Shown in pieces: positions 1 to 4,890 of a stretch of 5,071 nucleotides of DNA. Both the position numbers and the translations under genes were made by a program. The notes beneath the pieces were generated by a model that was given only the letters and a program-made list of their open reading frames with translations, ran no database searches and was not told where the DNA came from. The stretch's first letter is position 1, and the number at the start of each line of letters is the position of its first letter. The DNA comes from Desulfatirhabdium butyrativorans (GTDB lineage: Bacteria > Desulfobacterota > Desulfobacteria > Desulfobacterales > JAIFKL01): assembly GCA_022736535.1 (NCBI GenBank), contig DZCT01000384.1, forward strand, positions 1 through 5,071. The letters are read 5' to 3'.

Positions 1-26
1 ATTGAAAGTATTCTCTCATTTTGTTT

Positions 27-128
27 CCCGCAGAGATCACAGAGAAGAAAAGCCCGCGGAGAACACAGAGTTTTTAAAAAATTCTCTGTGATCTCAGTGA
101 TTTTTTCACGCTCTGTGATCTCTGCGGG
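27..128. repeat. Dispersed palindromic repeat: four 18-mers, two in each orientation
   Basis: CCCGCAGAGATCACAGAG at 27-44 is an exact reverse complement of CTCTGTGATCTCTGCGGG at 111-128. A second direct copy lies at 53-70 with two differences. A second inverted copy starts at 84, where its first 12 bases match and the rest has diverged. The order is direct, direct, inverted, inverted, so the block can fold as nested hairpins (27-44 with 111-128, and CACAGAG 64-70 with CTCTGTG 84-90). Such intergenic palindromes are known in large bacterial genomes, but I cannot assign this one to a named family. No transposase or target-site duplication is visible. Confidence 0.75.
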
Positions 129-194
129 GAACCCCTCCGGGAAAAAATATCATATAAAGTCAAAAGAGATTCGGTATAACCCGGGCATCAAGCG

Positions 195-219
195 GGTTGG
201 CGCTCCGCGCCCGCCAACC
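195..219. repeat. Hairpin-forming repeat unit
   Basis: GGTTGGCG at 195-202 is an exact reverse complement of CGCCAACC at 212-219, around a 9-base GC-rich loop. It sits in a GC-rich tract (about 180-290) that contrasts with the AT-rich flanks and contains two further repeat units. It looks like part of a composite dispersed element rather than a terminator, as no T-run follows. Confidence 0.55.
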
Positions 220-222
220 GTT

Positions 223-246
223 CGGGCGTCGGCAGATAAGCCGCCG
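223..246. repeat. 24-base repeat shared with the 3' end of the serpin gene
   Basis: The segment centred on GGCAGATAAGCCGCCG matches positions 4843-4866 at 22 of 24 bases by direct comparison. The distant copy covers the last codons, the TAA stop and the first 3' bases of the serpin gene. Here it lies between two hairpin units, supporting the view that 180-290 is one composite dispersed element. Confidence 0.6.
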
Positions 247-252
247 GCAAGC

Positions 253-276
253 AGGGGCGAAAAATATTTCGCCCCT
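253..276. repeat. Dispersed 10-bp-stem palindrome (AGGGGCGAAA...TTTCGCCCCT)
   Basis: AGGGGCGAAA at 253-262 pairs perfectly with TTTCGCCCCT at 267-276 around a 4-base loop. Palindromes with this GGGGCGAA/TTCGCCCC core are, from memory, frequent in intergenic DNA of many bacteria, so this is probably a REP-like unit. It could also form a strong RNA hairpin if transcribed. Confidence 0.65.
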
Positions 277-408
277 ACATCCCGGGCGGTAATGAAAAAA
301 AATGTTGCGTTTTTCCGATGCCGGCTCGGAATCCGATGATATCCCGGCAGGTTCAACAATTAAAAACTTTATTTAAAATTTTTTCATAAAAAAATAAGAT
401 TATTCCTA

Positions 409-437
409 TTGACATTTCTTTTATTTCTGTATATGTC
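409..437 (+). promoter_or_regulatory. Candidate sigma-70 type promoter
   Basis: A perfect -35 box, TTGACA, lies at 409-414. Possible -10 elements are TATGTC at 432-437 (17-base spacer, weak) or TATATG at 430-435 (15-base spacer). The surroundings are strongly AT-rich, including an A/T tract just upstream at about 361-400 that could act as an UP element. If used, the transcript would have a leader of roughly 290-300 bases before the protease start, covering the mini-ORFs and hairpin at 515-594. The weak -10 box keeps confidence low. Confidence 0.35.
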
Positions 438-525
438 TCATAAAAATAGAGAGAGGAATGGAAATCTGCTGTTTATCCGACCGATTGATTCAAAAGCGTT
501 TTATTTTTCAAGGAAAGGAGGCTGT

Positions 526-546
526 ATGAAAGCTTGGTTTACATGA
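526..546 (+). CDS. Possible 6-codon leader peptide MKAWFT
   Basis: An ideal Shine-Dalgarno, AAGGAGG at 515-521, stands 4 bases before ATG 526. The frame reads M-K-A-W-F-T and stops at TGA 544-546. The stop overlaps, as ATGA, the start of a second mini-ORF (543-581, MKVKGGSKAVSI). A ribosome site this good on so short a frame is unusual, and it lies in the likely leader of the protease gene, which suggests a translated leader or a decayed small gene. In the first frame only TGA codons (544, 550, 583) interrupt the reading until TAA at 655. No family is recognised. Confidence 0.25.
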   Translation: MKAWFT

Positions 547-557
547 AAGTGAAAGGA

Positions 558-594
558 GGGAGCAAAGCGGTCAGTATATGACTGATGCTCTCCC
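558..594 (+). promoter_or_regulatory. Hairpin in the protease leader
   Basis: TCAGT at 571-575 pairs with ACTGA at 581-585 around the loop ATATG. Outside it, GGGAGCA (558-564) pairs with TGCTCTCCC (586-594) with a 2-base bulge, while AAGCGG (565-570) stays unpaired. A 7-T run follows at 608-614, but 13 bases after the stem, too far for a standard intrinsic terminator. With the mini-ORF in front, it could be an attenuation-like or translational control element. Sequence inspection alone cannot show function. Confidence 0.3.
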
Positions 595-731
595 GAAGTG
601 CGGACTATTTTTTTACACGGAAACAGATCAAATATTTTTTTACTCATAACTGAATAAGGAGAAAACCGTTCCGATGTTTGCAGCAAGACAGTAGGGAGAC
701 ACAGTTACTTTATTTTTGAATAACTTTGAGC

Positions 732-736
732 GGAGG
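732..736 (+). promoter_or_regulatory. Ribosome-binding site of the protease gene
   Basis: GGAGG at 732-736 is followed by a 5-base spacer and ATG at 742. This supports that start, which also begins a well-formed signal peptide (MKK followed by a hydrophobic stretch). Confidence 0.8.
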
Positions 737-741
737 ATCAA

Positions 742-2991
742 ATGAAAAAAAATTTGGGTATCATAATTTCTGTATTCTTTTTTACAATCGGAATTTGCGG
801 CGCGGCTGGTTTTGCGGAGATACCCGTCGTAGAGAGTGTCCCTGTAAATCCGGATGATGATGCCGGAATTGTTCAAGGTGATGGTGAAAAAGGATATTAC
901 GGCTTTCCCCATAAAGCGACGATAACATCTCCTGTGCCGGGGAGCAAATTAGAAGGAGACAGGGCAACTTTTGTCCTGAAGACCGGCTCATCTGATCAAT
1001 ATCACCTGACAGTCGGCACAACCGAGGGGGGAAATGATATATTTGACCGCTATTTTCAAGGAAGTTCTTCTGTTACTGTTGAAAAACTGCCGACCGACGG
1101 CACCCGTATTTATGTAAGGCTGTGTACACTGATTGGCAGTTCATGGGAATATAAGGATTATAAATATGTAGCCAGCGGCGGGAAGGACTTTTCTGATCTT
1201 AATGAAGCAGGCGAGACGCCTGTAGTTAAGACGGATACTGAAAATGCGGATGATGCCGGGATTGTTCAAGATGAAGGCGAAAAAGGATATTACGGCTTTC
1301 CCCATAAAGCGACGATAACATCTCCTGTGCCGGGGAGCAAATTAGAAGGAGACAGGGCAACTTTTGTCCTGAAGACCGGCTCATCTGATCAATATCACCT
1401 GACTGTCGGCACAGCCGAGGGGGGAAACGATATATTTGACCGCTATTTTCAAGGAAGTTCTTCTGTTACTGTTGAGAAACTGCCGACCGACGGCACTCAC
1501 GTTTATGTGAGGCTGCATACATTGATTGGCGGTTCATGGAAGTATAAGGATTATAAATATATAGCCAGCGGCGGAAAAGCCTTTTTCAATGAGCCGGTCG
1601 GGACAAAAATAGGTGAGACAGCTACAATCAACCTTGAAACCAAGCATCCTTATGAGGCGGGAAAAATTGGCGATATAATCAAATCCTTTAAAGTAAACAG
1701 GCAGGGTTCAACTTTCATCATCGTCCATTTTTCTGATTTTTCTCTTAATGATGATGATTATGTTGAAATCAGAGACGCAGATGGTATCGTAAGACAGATT
1801 ATTACGAATGACAAGCCCGGAAAGACTGATTTCTGGTCATTTATGGTTGACGGCGATACTGCTTTTGTAAATTTGATTTCCGGTTCCGTTGGCGGTAAGA
1901 AGGCTTTCGGTTTTCATATTGATCAATTCGCTTATAGTATAGCTTCCAAATCAGCCAGAAGCATAATCGGCGATGACGACAAAGTTGATATTGAATGTGT
2001 CATCGGCACTACACAGTATCAACGAGCCAGAAGTGTGGGGAGGATGGTTTTCAGTAGCGGCGGATACTGGTATTCCTGTACGGGATTCTTAGTTTCCAAT
2101 GACGGGCATTTTCTCACCAATGAGCATTGCATAGACAGCCAAGGGCTTGTGGACACTTTACAGGTTTATTTCGATTATCAATATACCACCTGCGGTGGCA
2201 GTAATCTGGCATCCTACAATTCGTATTATGGAGATATTTTTCTGACATCCGACTATGAGTATGACTGTTCTCTTATGACTCTTTCAGGTGGACCTCAGTT
2301 TGCTTATGGACATTTGGGACATGAACTCAACCCCAGAAGTGTGGTATTGGATGAAACTGTCTATATTCCGCAACATCCCCTGGGTGTCCCAAAGCAATAT
2401 CATAGTGAAGATGTCGTTGATGCTGTCGCTGATGGAAATACATCAGACAGCGATTTTGGATATGTTGTTGATACTGAGAATGGAAGTTCCGGTTCTCCCG
2501 TGATTTCTATGTCCGACCATACTGTTATTGGTTTGCATCACTGGGGATCCCAAGAGGATCCCCCGGTTCAGAATCAGGGAGTGCTTATGCAGAACATTCA
2601 CCCGATCATTGAGCCTTTCCTGGCAAGATCCGTCTCCTGTGTTGATAATTATATTGCCGGTACAAACAAGGTCGTATTTCCGGTAGGAAATATGAATGGG
2701 AATTATAACGTATCTCCATACAGATGTGAAGGCACTTTCTGGCTTGATACGCGTGGTTCCAACTGGAACAGCTATTGCAGTACAGGATGGGAAGAAGTTG
2801 ACAATGTGTGGGGAATTACTTGTATTGATGAGTATGTAAGCGGTTCCGACGAGGTTATATTTCCGGTTATGAATACAAACGGGCAGTATGGTGAGATTCC
2901 ATACAGATGCGCAGGTTCTTTCTGGTGTGATACGCGTGGCTCCAATTGGGACAGCTATTGCAGCACAGGATGGGAAGAAGTGAACGAGTAA
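742..2991 (+). CDS. Secreted multidomain trypsin-fold serine endopeptidase (family S1-like)
   Basis: A 749-residue exported protease expected to hydrolyse peptide bonds outside the cytoplasm. Residues 1-25 form a Sec signal peptide (MKKN, hydrophobic core, likely cut after GFA). Two near-identical Ig/FN3-like modules span about 39-150 and 170-281, probably surface-binding or spacer units. A beta-rich region with CUB-like character follows (about 285-400). The protease domain covers about 415-620. Its triad is His462 (TNEHC), Asp508 (YDCSL) and Ser583 (GSSGSP). C446-C463 match the C42-C58 bridge of chymotrypsin, and C419-C484 may be a second bridge. Two 61-residue-spaced Cys-containing repeats end the protein (633-686, 694-747). 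Asp577 aligns with trypsin D189, but GLHHWG and the following NQGVL resemble V8-type glutamyl endopeptidases, so specificity is open. The family call is firm; substrate and localisation (secreted or surface) are inferred. The serpin gene follows 137 bases downstream on the same strand. Confidence 0.9.
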   Translation: MKKNLGIIISVFFFTIGICGAAGFAEIPVVESVPVNPDDDAGIVQGDGEKGYYGFPHKATITSPVPGSKLEGDRATFVLKTGSSDQYHLTVGTTEGGNDIFDRYFQGSSSVTVEKLPTDGTRIYVRLCTLIGSSWEYKDYKYVASGGKDFSDLNEAGETPVVKTDTENADDAGIVQDEGEKGYYGFPHKATITSPVPGSKLEGDRATFVLKTGSSDQYHLTVGTAEGGNDIFDRYFQGSSSVTVEKLPTDGTHVYVRLHTLIGGSWKYKDYKYIASGGKAFFNEPVGTKIGETATINLETKHPYEAGKIGDIIKSFKVNRQGSTFIIVHFSDFSLNDDDYVEIRDADGIVRQIITNDKPGKTDFWSFMVDGDTAFVNLISGSVGGKKAFGFHIDQFAYSIASKSARSIIGDDDKVDIECVIGTTQYQRARSVGRMVFSSGGYWYSCTGFLVSNDGHFLTNEHCIDSQGLVDTLQVYFDYQYTTCGGSNLASYNSYYGDIFLTSDYEYDCSLMTLSGGPQFAYGHLGHELNPRSVVLDETVYIPQHPLGVPKQYHSEDVVDAVADGNTSDSDFGYVVDTENGSSGSPVISMSDHTVIGLHHWGSQEDPPVQNQGVLMQNIHPIIEPFLARSVSCVDNYIAGTNKVVFPVGNMNGNYNVSPYRCEGTFWLDTRGSNWNSYCSTGWEEVDNVWGITCIDEYVSGSDEVIFPVMNTNGQYGEIPYRCAGSFWCDTRGSNWDSYCSTGWEEVNE
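856..1583 (+). repeat. Tandem duplication inside the protease gene (two 393-base units)
   Basis: Two units with a 393-base period (131 codons) encode the Ig/FN3-like modules: first unit about 856-1190, second about 1249-1583. Positions 886-1010 and 1279-1403 are identical over 125 bases, including third codon positions, and the remaining module sequence differs only at scattered sites. Shared protein signatures are KATITSPVPGSKL, VGT.EGGNDIFDRYFQG and YVRL.TLIG.SW.YKDYKY. Modules of this pattern occur in many exported bacterial proteins, from memory. The silent-site identity indicates a recent duplication or gene conversion. Confidence 0.9.
2638..2982 (+). repeat. Two C-terminal Cys-containing repeats of the protease
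   Basis: Residues 633-686 and 694-747 repeat with a 61-residue (183-base) period. The shared pattern is C-x-D-x-Y-x-x-G...V-x-F-P-V...N-G-x-Y...P-Y-R-C...F-W...DTRGSNW-x-SYCSTGWEEV. Cysteines are 633, 662 and 679 in the first unit and 694, 723, 729 and 740 in the second, where C729 replaces L668. The DNA is also close, most clearly over the last 55 bases of each unit. I do not recognise a named domain. A substrate-binding or surface-attachment role is a guess from position alone. Confidence 0.85.
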
Positions 2992-3031
2992 AAAACAGGC
3001 TGTCTGAAAAAATAAAGGCGGCAGCGCATAA

Positions 3032-3091
3032 GTGGTGATGAATGAGATTCACTGTATTGATAAATAAGGGCTGAACGAGATTCGTCACCAC
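3032..3091 (+). repeat. 12-bp inverted repeat upstream of the serpin gene
   Basis: GTGGTGATGAAT (3032-3043) pairs with ATTCGTCACCAC (3080-3091) at 11 Watson-Crick positions and one G-U, enclosing a 36-base loop. The right arm ends inside CCTCC (3091-3095), which is complementary to GGAGG (3119-3123) of the serpin ribosome site. Two mutually exclusive folds are therefore possible. It may be an RNA regulatory fold or an operator; no evidence separates these. Confidence 0.4.
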
Positions 3092-3116
3092 CTCCGCACC
3101 ACCTTTGAAAATGAAA

Positions 3117-3123
3117 AAGGAGG
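3117..3123 (+). promoter_or_regulatory. Shine-Dalgarno deciding the serpin start (GTG 3129)
   Basis: AAGGAGG at 3117-3123 is followed by a 5-base spacer (AAAAT) and an in-frame GTG at 3129. The upstream in-frame starts TTG 3105 and ATG 3111 have no purine-rich site before them and would place this perfect site inside the coding region. ATG 3127 is out of frame. The alternative ATG 3153 has only a weak GAGGA two bases away. Confidence 0.65.
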
Positions 3124-3128
3124 AAAAT

Positions 3129-4859
3129 GTGCAATTCATAACACAGAGGAATATGACATATTCTATGCTGATAGTTGTATTTATTGCCGTCTTTTGTCTG
3201 TCAGGGTGTGACGGAGGAGACAACGACGGCACAGAAGACCCTGTCATCATCATAAGCGATCCTTTGCCCGGAGACTGGGCAGAAGATCCCTTCACTGTCG
3301 CGGAGGCGGTCATCAACGATGACACATTGCATCTGACCGTGTCTTACGGGGGCGGCTGTGAGAAACATGAATTCAGTCTTCTGGCAGGAGACTCTTTTTT
3401 TGAATCAGACCCGGCGATGGTCGAGGTCATGCTTTCACATAACGCACACGGAGATCCCTGCGAAGCTATGATCACAAAAGAACTCACCTTTGACCTGTCT
3501 CCGCTGAAACATTTATATCAGGAGATGTATCCGGACAGTGAAAACCTTTTCCTCATACGGTTTCGTGATTTAAGCAAAGAGGAGGGATATTTCATCTTAG
3601 CGTACAATTTTGACGGCATGAATACGGCTCTGACAGATGAAACAGAAGTTCTGCAATCGGAGAAAACCCGTGAACTCTCGCCCGAGGTGACAGACAGCGA
3701 TCTGCGGGAACTGGCTGCCGGAAACACCGGGTTTGCGTTTGATCTTTATCACGCATTGCGAAGAAATCAGGAAGGCAATCTGTTTTACTCCCCTTACAGC
3801 ATTTCGCTCGCACTTGCGATGACTTACGCAGGCGCCCGGGGGGAGACAGAACAGGAGATGGGAACGGCCTCTCATTTCACACTTTCTCAGGAGCGTCTTC
3901 ATCCGGCTTTCAACGCGCTGGATATCGAACTTGCCGAACGGGGTGAGAATGCCGAAGGGCAGGACGAAAAGGGATTCAGACTGAACATTGCAAACTCGAT
4001 ATGGGGACAGAAGGGATATTCTTTTCTGCCGGATTTTCCGGATGTGCTTGCCGGAAACTACGGAGCGGGAATGCGGCTGACCGATTTCCTGAATGCCCCG
4101 GAGGAGTCCCGGACCGTCATCAATGACTGGGTAAGCGCGAAAACAGAGGGCAGAATCGGAGACCTGATTCCGGAAAACTGCATATCGGAGATGACCCGGC
4201 TTGTTCTGGTCAGTGCGATTTATTTCAATGCGGCATGGAGCAGTCCGTTTCAGGAGGAATTCACACGGGACAGCGACTTTCACCTGTCTGACGGCGCCGA
4301 CGTGGCAGTGCCGATGATGAGACAGACCGACTGGCTCCGTTACGGCGAAGGCGAGGACTGGCAGGCAGCAGAGCTTATGTATGAAGGCAGGGAAATATCA
4401 ATGGTCATCCTTCTCCCCAGGCCGGGCCGGTTTGAGGAATTTGAAAATTCGCTCGATGCCGACCGGCTGAATGAGATTCTGGACGGTTTTGAATACAGAT
4501 ATGCGGCGGTTGATATCCCTGAATTCAGGTATGAGTCGGATTCCGTCAGTCTGAAGGAAACATTGTCCCGGATGGGGATGCCGACCGCTTTCACCTGGCC
4601 CGGGGCTGATTTTTCCGGAATAGACGGAACATACAATCTGTTCATCGGCGATGTCCTGCACAAAAGTTTCATATCCGTGGACGAGGCAGGTACGGAAGCG
4701 GCAGCCGCCACCGCTGTAATCGCTGACATGGGCGGTATTTACACGGAAGAACCGACAGATTTCACCGTCAGCCGGCCCTTCATATTCTTTATCCGCGATA
4801 TTGAGACCGGTACAGTTCTGTTTGCAGGCCGCATCCTCAACCCGGGTGTCAGCAGATAA
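3129..4859 (+). CDS. Serpin (serine protease inhibitor) lipoprotein with extra N-terminal domain
   Basis: A 576-residue predicted lipoprotein carrying a complete serpin, a suicide inhibitor that traps serine or cysteine proteases. The signal peptide ends in lipobox LSGC with lipidated Cys27 and Asp28 at +2. Residues about 38-165 form a domain I cannot name, with GGGCEKH (C77) and HNAHGDPC (C111). The serpin fold runs from about 195 to 573: FYSPYSISLALAMTYAGARG, NSIWGQ, LVSAIYFNAAW, ISMVILLP, and the C-terminal RPFIFFIRD...GTVLFAGRILNP. The hinge (E519, then GTEAAAATA 521-529) has small residues from P15 to P9, as in inhibitory serpins. By ungapped counting the scissile bond is near M534-G535-G536, but the loop is about 4 residues longer than in antitrypsin, so P1 is uncertain. 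GTG 3129 is chosen for its ribosome site; the frame can start at TTG 3105 (584 residues). It stands directly downstream of a secreted serine protease, and by eye is richer in G+C than that gene. Confidence 0.92.
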   Translation: MQFITQRNMTYSMLIVVFIAVFCLSGCDGGDNDGTEDPVIIISDPLPGDWAEDPFTVAEAVINDDTLHLTVSYGGGCEKHEFSLLAGDSFFESDPAMVEVMLSHNAHGDPCEAMITKELTFDLSPLKHLYQEMYPDSENLFLIRFRDLSKEEGYFILAYNFDGMNTALTDETEVLQSEKTRELSPEVTDSDLRELAAGNTGFAFDLYHALRRNQEGNLFYSPYSISLALAMTYAGARGETEQEMGTASHFTLSQERLHPAFNALDIELAERGENAEGQDEKGFRLNIANSIWGQKGYSFLPDFPDVLAGNYGAGMRLTDFLNAPEESRTVINDWVSAKTEGRIGDLIPENCISEMTRLVLVSAIYFNAAWSSPFQEEFTRDSDFHLSDGADVAVPMMRQTDWLRYGEGEDWQAAELMYEGREISMVILLPRPGRFEEFENSLDADRLNEILDGFEYRYAAVDIPEFRYESDSVSLKETLSRMGMPTAFTWPGADFSGIDGTYNLFIGDVLHKSFISVDEAGTEAAAATAVIADMGGIYTEEPTDFTVSRPFIFFIRDIETGTVLFAGRILNPGVSR

Positions 4860-4866
4860 GCCGCCG
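4843..4866. repeat. Copy of the 223-246 repeat across the serpin stop codon
   Basis: This segment (GTCAGCAGATAAGCCGCCG core) matches 223-246 at 22 of 24 bases. It encodes the serpin's last residues after the conserved NP (GVSR), supplies the TAA stop at 4857-4859 and continues into the spacer. The gene's 3' end therefore appears embedded in a dispersed repeat, which probably inserted beside it or supplied its stop codon. Confidence 0.55.
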
Positions 4867-4890
4867 ATAAAATAACGCTTTCTCATTTTT

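Larger units (their letters stand above)
1..741. other. Repeat-rich intergenic region and leader upstream of the protease gene
   Basis: No protein-coding gene can be supported here. The left part (about 1-290) is made of dispersed palindromic repeats, listed separately. The right part (about 360-741) is AT-rich and looks like a promoter and leader region for the protease gene. Open frames exist at 88-339 on the plus strand and 150-359 on the minus strand. Both read through the repeats, lack a ribosome-binding site and resemble no family I know, so they are by-products of the repeats. The region gives no tRNA, rRNA or CRISPR signal by eye. Confidence 0.6.
2992..3128. other. Protease-serpin spacer without an evident terminator
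   Basis: The 137-base gap contains no GC-rich hairpin followed by a T-run, so cotranscription of protease and serpin is possible. It holds a 12-bp inverted repeat with one G-U pair (3032-3043 with 3080-3091), a direct repeat GAGATTC (3044-3050, 3077-3083), and CACCACCT twice (3086-3093, 3097-3104). I see no clear -35/-10 pair, so an operon is somewhat favoured, but not proven. Confidence 0.4.

Noticed and set aside
27..276. CRISPR array
   Set aside because: Copies of the 18-mer are in both orientations, unevenly spaced and differ; no regular repeat-spacer pattern exists.
88..339. Open frame of 83 codons on the plus strand
   Set aside because: It runs through palindromic repeats, has no ribosome-binding site and no family resemblance.
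150..359. Open frame of 69 codons on the minus strand
   Set aside because: Its GGLSADARTVGG part comes from the dispersed repeat; the same GGLSAD appears in the minus-strand frame over the second repeat copy near 4860, showing repeat origin rather than a gene.
558..614. Intrinsic terminator in the protease leader
   Set aside because: The T-run begins 13 bases after the stem, and the stem is bulged, so it does not fit a standard terminator.
526..657. Selenoprotein or UGA-recoded small gene
   Set aside because: Three TGA codons in a short frame without a recognisable SECIS element; normal code is used in both large genes, so decay or a leader peptide is simpler.
501..686. Open frame of 61 codons on the minus strand in the leader
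   Set aside because: AT-rich, no ribosome site or recognisable domain, and it opposes the strong plus-strand Shine-Dalgarno at 515-521.
2867..3325. Open frame of 152 codons on the minus strand
   Set aside because: It overlaps the protease end and serpin start, both well supported, and has no motif.
3597..4283. Open frame of 228 codons on the minus strand
   Set aside because: It lies wholly antisense to the clear serpin domain and shows no family signature.
4398..4886. Open frame of 162 codons on the minus strand
   Set aside because: Antisense to the C-terminal half of the serpin, including the reactive loop; low-complexity look and no motif.
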